Shown here one piece after another: positions 48,166 to 55,796 of a stretch of 64,000 nt of DNA (positions are counted from its first letter, which is position 1; each line of letters begins with the position of its first letter). Origin of the DNA: Streptomyces sp. WZ.A104. GTDB taxonomy: Bacteria > Actinomycetota > Actinomycetes > Streptomycetales > Streptomycetaceae. The notes below the pieces were generated by a model that was not told the origin of the DNA, made no database searches, and was given only the letters and a program-made list of their open reading frames with translations. Location of the stretch: positions 1 through 64,000 of the forward strand of contig NZ_NWVL01000018.1 of assembly GCF_002382885.1 (NCBI RefSeq). Direction: 5' to 3'. A program made the position numbers and the translations under genes.

Positions 48166-48240
48166 GCCCGGAGCGGGTCCAAGTGAGCCCAGGGCGGGCC
48201 CAAGTGAGCTCGGGGCGGGGCCAAGTGAGCTCGGGGAGCG
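48162..48240. repeat. 21-bp tandem repeats beginning at the LigD-polymerase stop codon
   Basis: GTGAGC[CT]C.GG.GCGGG.CCAA recurs at 48162, 48183 and 48204, with a partial copy at 48225. The stop codon of the polymerase gene is inside the first unit. In the 312-bp gap that follows, the only other feature noted is the palindrome pair at 48295. Confidence 0.9.
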
Positions 48241-48294
48241 CGGATTGCCCTGTGGCGGTCCCTCGTTCACAGCGACCTCACAGCCGAATCGTCT

Positions 48295-48316
48295 TGACCT
48301 GGTCATGACCTGGTCA
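48295..48316. promoter_or_regulatory. Two tandem perfect palindromes, operator-like
   Basis: TGACCTGGTCA is a perfect 5-1-5 palindrome. It occurs twice with no spacer (48295-48305, 48306-48316), so the centres are 11 bp apart, one helical turn. The first copy overlaps TTGACC, a possible -35. It lies 162 bp before the HEAT-repeat gene. Confidence 0.7.
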
Positions 48317-48477
48317 CGGCGTGAGGAAAGGCCGCAAGTGGCGGGTGGATTGTCGGACCCGTGGTGCACACTCTGCGCAGGCGCTTTCTGCGGGGCGCGC
48401 CGAAGGGGTGTGACGGACGGGCGCGCCGCGAGGGCGTACCCTTCCGGGCGCTGTCGTGGTCGTGGGGAGGGGATGGC

Positions 48478-51021
48478 GTGTTCTCGGGGATCGATGAGGT
48501 CGACTGGGCCTCGATGGAGCATGCCTACGGGCCTGCCGACGATGTGCCGGAGCTCCTGAGGGGGCTCGCGTCGGACGATCCGGCGGAGCGGGAGACGGCG
48601 CTCGACGGCATGTACGGCGCGGTGCACCACCAGGGCGATGTATACGCCTGCACGCTGGCATGCATCCCGTTCCTCTTCGAACTGGTCGTGGATCCGGGCG
48701 TGCAGGACCGGGGCTGTGTCGTCGAACTGCTCACCAGCATCGGCGGTTTCGACCTCGACGAGGACGACGAGGACGAGATCGACGAGGACGAGATCGAGGG
48801 CGCCGCGAACTACGCGATGGCGGCGGCCGCGGTCACCGCGGGCGCCGGGGTGTTCTTCGAGCTGATCGCCGACGAGGACCCCGGAGTGCGACTCGCCGCC
48901 CCGCTGGCCCTCGCCACGCTGCACCGGCACCCTGTGCGGGTCCTCGCACTGCTGCGGGAGCGGCTGCCGGTGGAGCCCGACGAGGAGGTGCGGCTCGCGC
49001 TCGTCGAGGCCGCCGGGCGGGTCGCTCTGCGGCACCGGCCGCTGGCGGGCCGGGTGGCGGAGTGGCTGAACGGGCTGGCGTCCCGCGCCCACACACCGGG
49101 CCTGCGGCTCGCGGCCCTGGCCCAGCTGGCGCGCTGCTCGCCCGATGTCCTGCCCGGTGATGTGGTGCCGGTGGTGTCGGGGCTGCTGCGCGAGATGCGC
49201 GCGGCGCCCGAGGCGCCCCCGGCGCCGACGGAGTGCGCCGCCACGGAGACGAACGGTGCGAGGGAGCCGGGGGGTGCGAGGGACCTGGACGGCACGGGGG
49301 GCCTGGGCGGTGCGCGAGCCCCGGACTCGGCACCGGAGCCCGGCCGGGAAACGGCTGCCGAAGCCGGGTCCGGGGCCGGTGCCGGTGCCGGGGCCGCAGC
49401 CGGCACCGAGTCCAAGCCCGGGTCCGTTGCCGGGACCGGGGCCGTTGCCGGTGCCGGTGCCGGTGCCGCAGCCGGCACCGAGTCCAAGCCCGGGTCCGTT
49501 GCCGGGACCGGGGCCGGGGCCGAGTCAGTTGCCGGGTCCTGGTCCAAGCCCGAGTCCAAGCCCGAGTCCGGGGCCGCAGCCGACCCCGGACCCGCAGACG
49601 GCTCCGGGGCCATGGACCAGGACCCCGACTCCGAGCCCGTGGCCGCATCGGAGGGCTGTCGGAGCGAGCAGGTCGCGGCGCCGACGCTCGTTGGACAGCT
49701 GCGGGCCCTGCCCGCTCAGGACAGCCCGGGGCACGGCACTCCCTGGGCCGCCGATCTGCTGCGCACGCTCCACGTCGGCCTCGACGACCGGGTGGGCGAC
49801 CGCACCGCGCTGCTCGCCGACCAGCTGCGCAGCCCCGACCGCTGGCAGCGCATCGACGCCGTACGGATGAGCGGCGGGCTGATACGGGCCTGGCGCGGCC
49901 CCTACGAGGAGCTGGTGGCGCTCGTCGGCGACCAGCTGGGCGACCCCGAGCCCCGGCTGGCGGAGGCCGCGAGCCATGTGCTGGAGGAGCTGTTCCGCCT
50001 CGCGGCCCCCGCGGCGGACGCCCTGGCCGCCCGGCTGGCCGCCGATCCCGGCGGCTGGGTGAAGGCCTGGGCCGGCGGCCCGCCCGGCCTCGGCTCCACC
50101 GTGAAGGCCCTGGCCCGCCTCGGCGACCCCCGTGCGGTGCCCGCGCTCGCGGCGGCCCTGGAGCTTCCCCAGGTGGCGCACGACGTGGGGTTCGCGGTGG
50201 GCCACCTCGGGGCGGCGGCCCGGCCGCTCGCCGGGGCGCTGCGGCGCAGGCTCGCGGAGGTGGAGCTGGACGAGGGCGCCTACGACCGGGCGAGCCCGCT
50301 GCTGGCCGGGCTGACCGGGCTGCGCGCGGGCGAGGCGGCCCCCGAGGTGCTGCGGGTGCTGCGCGGGGCGCCGGCGTACCGGGGCGATTGGCTGCGTACG
50401 GCGGCGCTGCGGGCGCTGGCCTCGTTCGGGCCAGCGGCGCGGGAGGCCGTCCCGGAGCTGCGGGCGCTGATCCGCCACCCAGGGACGGCCGCGGCGACGG
50501 AGGCGGCCGAGGCGCTGTGGGCGATCTCCGGGGACACCGGGGCGGTGCTGCCGGTGCTGATCGAGGGCCTCCAGTCCGACCAGGTGCACGGCCGGCGTGC
50601 GGCGGCGGTGGCGCTGGGGGCCCTCGGGCCGCGCGCGGAGGTGGTCGCGCCCCGGCTGCGCGGGCTGCTGGCCCACGACGAGCTGTGGCTGCGCGTGGAC
50701 GCGGCGATCGCGCTGTGGGAGGTGTCCGGACGGCCGCGGGAGACCACCGAAGTGCTGCTGGCCGCCTGGGAACGCAGCCGTCATGTGCGGGTCCGGGTGG
50801 CAGAATGCCTGGCGCGGATGGGACCGGTCCCCGAAGGGTCGGCCGCGGCACACGTCCTGCGCACCGAACTCGCCTCCGTACGCCGTCACAACGCGATGGA
50901 CGGCGGGTACGGCAGCCACGACATCCACGAGGACGAGAAGCTCCTGACGCTGTGCCGACGAGCGCTCCGGAGGACGGGGCACGGCACGGGACGAGAGACG
51001 GGGAAAGGGACCACGGCATGA
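48478..51021 (+). CDS. HEAT-repeat protein with a low-complexity insertion
   Basis: An 847-residue cytosolic protein. Residues 1-240 are HEAT-type helical repeats (DPAERETALDGMYGAV, DPGVRLAAPLALATL). A Gly/Ala/Pro/Ser-rich linker of about 150 residues (240-395) contains two long near-identical repeats. Further HEAT repeats fill 400-847 (DPRAVPALAAALELP, GRRAAAVALGALG). HEAT arrays are binding scaffolds; no catalytic motif is seen and the partner is unknown. The start is the GTG at 48478 with AGGGG 6 nt upstream; the open frame upstream to 48361 is not protein-like. The zinc-ribbon gene overlaps its stop (ATGA). Confidence 0.85.
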   Translation: MFSGIDEVDWASMEHAYGPADDVPELLRGLASDDPAERETALDGMYGAVHHQGDVYACTLACIPFLFELVVDPGVQDRGCVVELLTSIGGFDLDEDDEDEIDEDEIEGAANYAMAAAAVTAGAGVFFELIADEDPGVRLAAPLALATLHRHPVRVLALLRERLPVEPDEEVRLALVEAAGRVALRHRPLAGRVAEWLNGLASRAHTPGLRLAALAQLARCSPDVLPGDVVPVVSGLLREMRAAPEAPPAPTECAATETNGAREPGGARDLDGTGGLGGARAPDSAPEPGRETAAEAGSGAGAGAGAAAGTESKPGSVAGTGAVAGAGAGAAAGTESKPGSVAGTGAGAESVAGSWSKPESKPESGAAADPGPADGSGAMDQDPDSEPVAASEGCRSEQVAAPTLVGQLRALPAQDSPGHGTPWAADLLRTLHVGLDDRVGDRTALLADQLRSPDRWQRIDAVRMSGGLIRAWRGPYEELVALVGDQLGDPEPRLAEAASHVLEELFRLAAPAADALAARLAADPGGWVKAWAGGPPGLGSTVKALARLGDPRAVPALAAALELPQVAHDVGFAVGHLGAAARPLAGALRRRLAEVELDEGAYDRASPLLAGLTGLRAGEAAPEVLRVLRGAPAYRGDWLRTAALRALASFGPAAREAVPELRALIRHPGTAAATEAAEALWAISGDTGAVLPVLIEGLQSDQVHGRRAAAVALGALGPRAEVVAPRLRGLLAHDELWLRVDAAIALWEVSGRPRETTEVLLAAWERSRHVRVRVAECLARMGPVPEGSAAAHVLRTELASVRRHNAMDGGYGSHDIHEDEKLLTLCRRALRRTGHGTGRETGKGTTA
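49393..49515. repeat. 72-bp-period coding repeat inside the HEAT gene
   Basis: A 51-nt block at 49393-49443 recurs exactly at 49465-49515. The period is 72 bp (24 codons), so the frame is kept. It encodes the Gly/Ala linker. Confidence 0.92.
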
Positions 51022-51341
51022 TCATTTTCGGCACCAAGGGCTACCTCCACCAGCTGGCCATCCTGACGATGGTGTGCGGCTGGTGCGGCAATCCGGCCGC
51101 GCACACCCTGCGCAAACGGGTCACGAAGTTCACGCTGTTCTTCGTGCCGCTGTTCCCCTTCTCGACGAAGTTCGCCACGCAGTGCACGTTCTGCGGCGGG
51201 GAGCAGCAGATACCGCAGGAGCAGGCCGACCAGCTGCTCGCGCAGCACGCGGCCGGGCAGGACGGCCGACCGTACGGCCAGGCCCAGCAGCAGCCTGGTT
51301 TCACGCCGCCGGGCCAGGGCGGGAATCCTTACCAGCGCTGA
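51018..51341 (+). CDS. Zinc-ribbon membrane-associated protein
   Basis: A 107-residue protein with two CxxC pairs (CGWC near residue 20 and CTFC near 56) forming a zinc ribbon. A hydrophobic stretch lies between them (KFTLFFVPLFPF), and the tail is Gln/Gly/Pro-rich. It matches small zinc-ribbon proteins seen in actinobacteria; the function is unknown. Its ATG overlaps the HEAT-protein stop, so the two are co-translated and may act together. Confidence 0.83.
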   Translation: MIIFGTKGYLHQLAILTMVCGWCGNPAAHTLRKRVTKFTLFFVPLFPFSTKFATQCTFCGGEQQIPQEQADQLLAQHAAGQDGRPYGQAQQQPGFTPPGQGGNPYQR

Positions 51342-51499
51342 CCTCCCGGCCCGTACCGACGACGTACCGAGGCGTCACGTAGGGGCACGAAGTGGGCATT
51401 GCGTACGATCCTCCGATTAGGGTGTGAGGCCCCTGCCGTCCGCGCGGTCCGGCGGTCGCCCGTGAGCCCGTCGAGCCCCGCCGGAGAGGAGGCGAGCCC

Positions 51500-52291
51500 G
51501 TGCGCCCGCACAGCGTCCCGTCGACGGCCCGCGCCGCGGCGTGCGCCGTAGCCGCGCTCGCCCTGCTGTCCGGCTGCGGTGCGGCGGGCGGCCTGGAGAG
51601 CGCGGGGGACGCGCCGTCGGCCGTCGAGCCCAAGCACCTCTGGCCGGAGCTGCCGCCCGCCTCGTCCGCCCCGTACGACTACGGGGAGGGCGAGACGGCC
51701 CGCATCCCGGGGATCCGGGTGCCCGGTGGCGATGTGCGGCGGCTGGACCCGGTCGCCGTGGCGCAGGCCGGGCTGAAGGCCAGGACCGACCGGGACAGCG
51801 GCCTGGACGAGCTGCCGGACGAGACCGTCCGTCAGATCCGCGCCTGCCGCACGGCGCCCGACGACTGCCCGGTCCTCCCGCCGTACTACCGCGACCTGAC
51901 CGGCGACGACATGGACGAACTGGTGCTCGGCATTCGCATGCCCGACCAGCAGCTCGCCGTACGCGCCTATATGCCGGACCGGGGCGGGCTGACCCGGATC
52001 ATGTCCGCCTACGACGCCGTGATCAGCGTGGAGCTGGCGGGCCGGGACGTGATCATGCGGGCCCCCTCGGTGATCCCGGGGTACGAGTACCGCACCGCGT
52101 GGTCCTGGGACGACCGGCAGCGCGCGATGCTGCCCACCCGGGACGAGATCCTGCGGACACCCGAGCACCGGAAGGGCCCGAGGAGGCCGAAGGCGACAGC
52201 CACGCGGACGTCTTCGCCCACGCCGTCCGCCACCGACGCTTCCACCCCTCCCGATGCCGCTGCCACCGACGCCCCCACGGAGACGCGATGA
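51500..52291 (+). CDS. Lipoprotein of unknown function (CseA-like position)
   Basis: A 263-residue exported lipoprotein with signal peptide and lipobox LLSGC (Cys26). The mature part is soluble with two Cys (RACRTAPDDCPVL) and a VCBS-like DLTGDDMDELVLGIRM stretch. The last 35 residues are a Thr/Pro/Ser/Ala-rich tail. The GTG at 51500 follows a purine-rich stretch. It overlaps the downstream histidine kinase gene (ATGA), like CseA with CseC in the sigma-E system, so it probably modulates that kinase's sensing at the outer face of the membrane. Confidence 0.85.
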   Translation: MRPHSVPSTARAAACAVAALALLSGCGAAGGLESAGDAPSAVEPKHLWPELPPASSAPYDYGEGETARIPGIRVPGGDVRRLDPVAVAQAGLKARTDRDSGLDELPDETVRQIRACRTAPDDCPVLPPYYRDLTGDDMDELVLGIRMPDQQLAVRAYMPDRGGLTRIMSAYDAVISVELAGRDVIMRAPSVIPGYEYRTAWSWDDRQRAMLPTRDEILRTPEHRKGPRRPKATATRTSSPTPSATDASTPPDAAATDAPTETR

Positions 52292-53658
52292 GGAGGCGCG
52301 GGCTCCGCTCCCCCTCCTGGACCGCGGGCCTCACCTGGAAGTCCGCGGTCTTCCTGACCGTCATGTGCTGCACTCTGGCCGCGCTCCTCGGCGTCCTGGT
52401 GCACACCGCGGTGACCCGGCAGACGGTCGGCCACGCCCGCGAGAAGGCGCTGGAGCGACTGGAGGTGGTCACCGACGCGTACGAGGCCGGGGAGCCGCTG
52501 CCGCGGGGCTCCGGCATCGACCCGCCGGGCCTCCCCGCCTCGCTGCGCGCCCTGGCCGCGGGCGGCGAGCGGGGCACGATCGTGGCGGACGGCCCGCACC
52601 GGCCGGGCGACCCGGACGGACAGGGCGGCCCCGCCATGTGGGCGGCCGGTCCGGCGGACGGGCGGGCGCTGGCCACCTGGACGGACTACAGCCACAGCGC
52701 CCGCACCATCGCCGGGCTCGACCGGGCGATCATCGGCTCCTCGCTGCTGGCCATCGCCGCCACCCTGTTCGTCGGGCTGTTCGCCGTCGGCCGGGTGACC
52801 CGCAGGCTCCACCAGAGCGCCCGGGTGGCCCGCCGGATCAGCGCGGGCGATCTCGACGCCCGGGTGAACGACCCCCGCACCGCCCGCCCGGTCCGCGCGC
52901 AGGACGAGGTGGCGATCGTGGCGGGCGCGCTCGACACGATGGCCTCGACGCTTCAGCGCAAGCTCCAGGCCGAGCAGCGGTTCACCGCCGATGTGGCGCA
53001 CGAGCTGCGCACCCCGCTGACCGGCCTGTCGGCCGCCGCCGAACTGCTGCCGCCGGGCCGCCCGGCCGAGCTGGTGCGCGACCGGGTCAGGGCGATGCGG
53101 GCGCTGACCGAGGACCTGCTGGAGATCTCCCGCCTCGACGCCCGCACGGAGCAGGTCGATCTCGCCGTGCACGATCTCGCACCGCTGGCGGAACGGGTCG
53201 TGCGCGCCTCCGGCACCGACACCGAGGTCCGGGTGACGGGCGCGGCCCGGGTGGAGACCGACCGGCGTCGGCTGGAGCGGGTGATCGGCAACCTGGTCTC
53301 CAACGCCCACCGGCACGGGGCCCCTCCGGTGGTTCTGAGCGTGGACGGAGCGGTGGTGACCGTAAGGGATCACGGGCCGGGGTTCCCGGCGTATCTGCTG
53401 GAAGGCGGGCCACAGCGGTTCCGTACGGAGGGGGCAGGCAAGGGCCACGGGCTGGGGCTGACCATCGCCGCGGGCCAGGCCCAGGCCATCGGCGCCCGGC
53501 TGGAGGTCGGCAATCCGCCGGACGGCGGCGCGCTGGCTCGGATGACCCTGCCGGAGTACGTACACCTCGACGAGGAGGAAAGGGGCGGGGAGACCGCCGT
53601 CGATGACGCCCACGGTGACCCGGACGGCTCACACGAAGGCCCCCCTCACGGACCGTGA
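52288..53658 (+). CDS. Sensor histidine kinase (HAMP, HisKA), no partner regulator
   Basis: A 456-residue membrane kinase. It has two membrane helices (AVFLTVMCCTLAALLGVLVHTAV and AIIGSSLLAIAATLFVGLFAV) around an extracellular sensor of about 100 residues. A HAMP domain follows (RVARRISAGDLDARV), then the HisKA box FTADVAHELRTPLTGL (phospho-His) and HATPase motifs NLVSNAHRHG, VRDHGPGF and GKGHGLGLTIA. It resembles CseC. No response regulator is encoded beside it; the preceding gene is a lipoprotein and the next an SH3 protein. Its regulator must be elsewhere. Confidence 0.92.
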   Translation: MRRRGLRSPSWTAGLTWKSAVFLTVMCCTLAALLGVLVHTAVTRQTVGHAREKALERLEVVTDAYEAGEPLPRGSGIDPPGLPASLRALAAGGERGTIVADGPHRPGDPDGQGGPAMWAAGPADGRALATWTDYSHSARTIAGLDRAIIGSSLLAIAATLFVGLFAVGRVTRRLHQSARVARRISAGDLDARVNDPRTARPVRAQDEVAIVAGALDTMASTLQRKLQAEQRFTADVAHELRTPLTGLSAAAELLPPGRPAELVRDRVRAMRALTEDLLEISRLDARTEQVDLAVHDLAPLAERVVRASGTDTEVRVTGAARVETDRRRLERVIGNLVSNAHRHGAPPVVLSVDGAVVTVRDHGPGFPAYLLEGGPQRFRTEGAGKGHGLGLTIAAGQAQAIGARLEVGNPPDGGALARMTLPEYVHLDEEERGGETAVDDAHGDPDGSHEGPPHGP

Positions 53659-53751
53659 CGCGTTGCGGACCCTCTGTGGCGAACTTAGCGTGACCAGGGC
53701 GAGCCCAGCTCGTGTCCCCCACGGCCCCCTTCCCTTTCGCATGGAGGCAGC

Positions 53752-54231
53752 ATGTCCCCCCTGTCCCGCCCCTCGCGCTTCCGCCGGCTCGGCCTGTGCG
53801 TCGCCGCAGGCACCCTCGCGGCGCTCACGGCCGGCGCCCCCGCCGCCCTGGCCGCGGACCCCCAGCCCGCCGGCCAGCGCGCCGAGGCCACCGCCCCGGA
53901 CCCGACGTCCGACGAGCTCTCCGCGTCGGCCCTCCAGCGCGAGCACGAGGCCCGCCAGGAGGCGCAGGGGCAGGCCGAGTCCCAGAGGCCCAAGCGGACC
54001 TACAAGGGCCGGGTCATCGCCAAGCCCTACCTGCTGCTCCGCGACAAGCCGACCCGCAGCAGCCGGATCGTCGGCTCGGTCGAGCACGGTGCGGTCGTCC
54101 ACATCTTCTGCAAGACCAAGGGCGACAACGTCGACGGCAACAACCGCTGGTACCTGCTGACCGACGGCACCTGGGCCTGGGGCTCGGCCCGCTACATCGA
54201 GAACATCGGCGCCGCGCCGCGCTGGTGCTGA
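53752..54231 (+). CDS. Secreted SH3-domain protein
   Basis: A 159-residue exported protein with a signal peptide (residues 1-35, ending ALAAD), a charged helical linker (LQREHEARQEAQGQ) and a C-terminal bacterial SH3 domain (KPYLLLRDKPTRSSRIVGSV ... WYLLTDGTWAWGSARYI). Such domains bind cell-wall peptides. It lies between an envelope-type histidine kinase and a cell-elongation operon, which fits a wall-related role. GGAGG is 4 nt before the ATG. Confidence 0.87.
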   Translation: MSPLSRPSRFRRLGLCVAAGTLAALTAGAPAALAADPQPAGQRAEATAPDPTSDELSASALQREHEARQEAQGQAESQRPKRTYKGRVIAKPYLLLRDKPTRSSRIVGSVEHGAVVHIFCKTKGDNVDGNNRWYLLTDGTWAWGSARYIENIGAAPRWC

Positions 54232-54373
54232 CTCCACCTCACCCGCACGTCCGTCCGCCCGTCGGGCCCGGCTCCGCAGCCGCCCGCCCCACGGGCGGAC
54301 GCAGGCGTTCCCGCGCAGGGCGACGAGGACATCAGAAGGGTGTGACATAAGGGAAATACAGCGCACCTCTTGC

Positions 54374-54379
54374 TACGTT
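54374..54379 (+). promoter_or_regulatory. -10 box for leaderless transcription of the SEDS gene
   Basis: TACGTT lies 7 nt before the ATG at 54387. A GGAG is present but only 1 nt from the ATG, too close to serve as a ribosome site. Confidence 0.45.
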
Positions 54380-54386
54380 GCGGAGC

Positions 54387-55796
54387 ATGACCGCAACGAC
54401 GGCGGACGCTTCACCGCCCGAGCTACGCCTGCCCAAGCGGCGCGGGGTGGAGCTCGTCCTTCTCGTCGCGGCCGTCCTCATCTCCGTCTACGGTTACGCG
54501 GCGGTGGGCCTGGCCCGCAACGGGGCCGTGCCCCCCGATGTCGCCGGATACGGTGCGGGGCTCGGCATGCTCGCGCTGCTCGCCCATGCCGCGGTCCGCT
54601 TCCGGGCCCCGTACGCCGATCCGCTGCTGCTGCCGATCGCCGTCCTGCTCAACGGTCTCGGCCTGGTCCTGATCTACCGGCTCGACCTGGAGACCCCGAG
54701 GGACCAGGCCGCGCCCACCCAGCTCATCTGGTCCACGCTCGGCGTCGCACTGTTCACCGCCGTCGTGGTGCTGCTGCGCGACCACCGGGTGCTCCAGCGG
54801 TACGCGTATCTCTCGGTGGCCACCGCGCTCGCGCTGCTGATCGTGCCGATCTTCTTCCCGGCGGTGAACGGGGCGAAGATCTGGATCCGGATCGGTGGAC
54901 TTTCCTTCCAGCCCGGCGAGTTCGCCAAGATCCTGCTGGCGGTGTTCTTCGCCGCCTATCTGGCCGCCAATCGCAACGCGCTGGCGCACACCGGCCGCAC
55001 GGTCTGGAGGCTCCAGCTGCCCTCCGGGCGGGTGCTCGGGCCCATCGTGGCGATCTGGCTGCTGAGCGTCGGCGTGCTGGTGCTGGAGCGCGACCTCGGC
55101 ACCTCGCTGCTGTTCTTCGGGCTCTTCGTCATCATGCTGTACGTGGCGACCGGCCGGACCGGCTGGATCGCGGTCGGGCTGCTCCTGGCCGCCGTCGGGG
55201 CGTTCGTCGTCGGCTCGTTCGAACCGCACGTACACGGCCGGGTGCAGGACTGGCTGGACCCGTTCGCCTCGATCGACGCGGGGCGGGGCCCCGGCCAGCT
55301 CGCCCAGTCGCTGTTCGCGTTCGCCGCGGGCGGCATGCTCGGCACCGGGCTCGGCGCGGGCCACTCCATCCTCATCGGTTTCGCCGCCAAGTCCGACTTC
55401 ATCCTGGCGACGGCGGGCGAGGAGCTGGGACTGAGCGGCCTGACCGCCGTCTTCCTCCTCTACGCGCTGCTCGTGGCGCGCGGCTACCGGGCCGGGCTCG
55501 CGCTGCGCGACCCGTTCGGGCGGCTGCTCGCCATCGGCCTGGCGTCGATCCTGGCGCTCCAGGTGTTCGTGATCGCGGGCGGGGTGATGGGGCTGATCCC
55601 GCTGACCGGGATGGCGATGCCGTTCCTGGCCCAGGGCGGCTCGTCCGTCGTCACCAACTGGATCATCGTCGCCCTGCTGATCCGGGTCAGTGACGTCTCA
55701 CGAAGACCGCACCCGGAGCAGGTGGAGACCGGGGTCATCGCGACGACGGTGGAGAACGGGCCAGAAGCCGGAGCCGGGGAGGAGAACGAGCGGTGA
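54387..55796 (+). CDS. SEDS-family peptidoglycan polymerase (FtsW/RodA)
   Basis: A 469-residue membrane glycosyltransferase with about twelve helices. Diagnostic stretches are FFPAVNGAKIWIRIGGLSFQPGEFAKI, LERDLGTSLLFFG, the periplasmic loop with QDWLDPFASIDAGRG, and the C-terminal MGLIPLTGMAMPFLAQGGSS-type motif, given here as GLIPLTGMAMPF then GGSSVV. It polymerises lipid II together with the class B PBP encoded next, whose start overlaps its stop. Streptomyces carry several such pairs, so this could be an elongation or sporulation copy. Confidence 0.93.
   Translation: MTATTADASPPELRLPKRRGVELVLLVAAVLISVYGYAAVGLARNGAVPPDVAGYGAGLGMLALLAHAAVRFRAPYADPLLLPIAVLLNGLGLVLIYRLDLETPRDQAAPTQLIWSTLGVALFTAVVVLLRDHRVLQRYAYLSVATALALLIVPIFFPAVNGAKIWIRIGGLSFQPGEFAKILLAVFFAAYLAANRNALAHTGRTVWRLQLPSGRVLGPIVAIWLLSVGVLVLERDLGTSLLFFGLFVIMLYVATGRTGWIAVGLLLAAVGAFVVGSFEPHVHGRVQDWLDPFASIDAGRGPGQLAQSLFAFAAGGMLGTGLGAGHSILIGFAAKSDFILATAGEELGLSGLTAVFLLYALLVARGYRAGLALRDPFGRLLAIGLASILALQVFVIAGGVMGLIPLTGMAMPFLAQGGSSVVTNWIIVALLIRVSDVSRRPHPEQVETGVIATTVENGPEAGAGEENER

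Noticed and set aside
48162..48240. Possible CRISPR array
   Set aside because: The units abut with no unique spacers and no cas genes are in the window; it is a plain tandem repeat. No CRISPR array was seen anywhere.
48833..51037. A 734-residue minus-strand frame opposite the HEAT gene
   Set aside because: It is Arg/Pro/Ala repetitive and has no ribosome site. It exists because the low-complexity linker is open in all frames.
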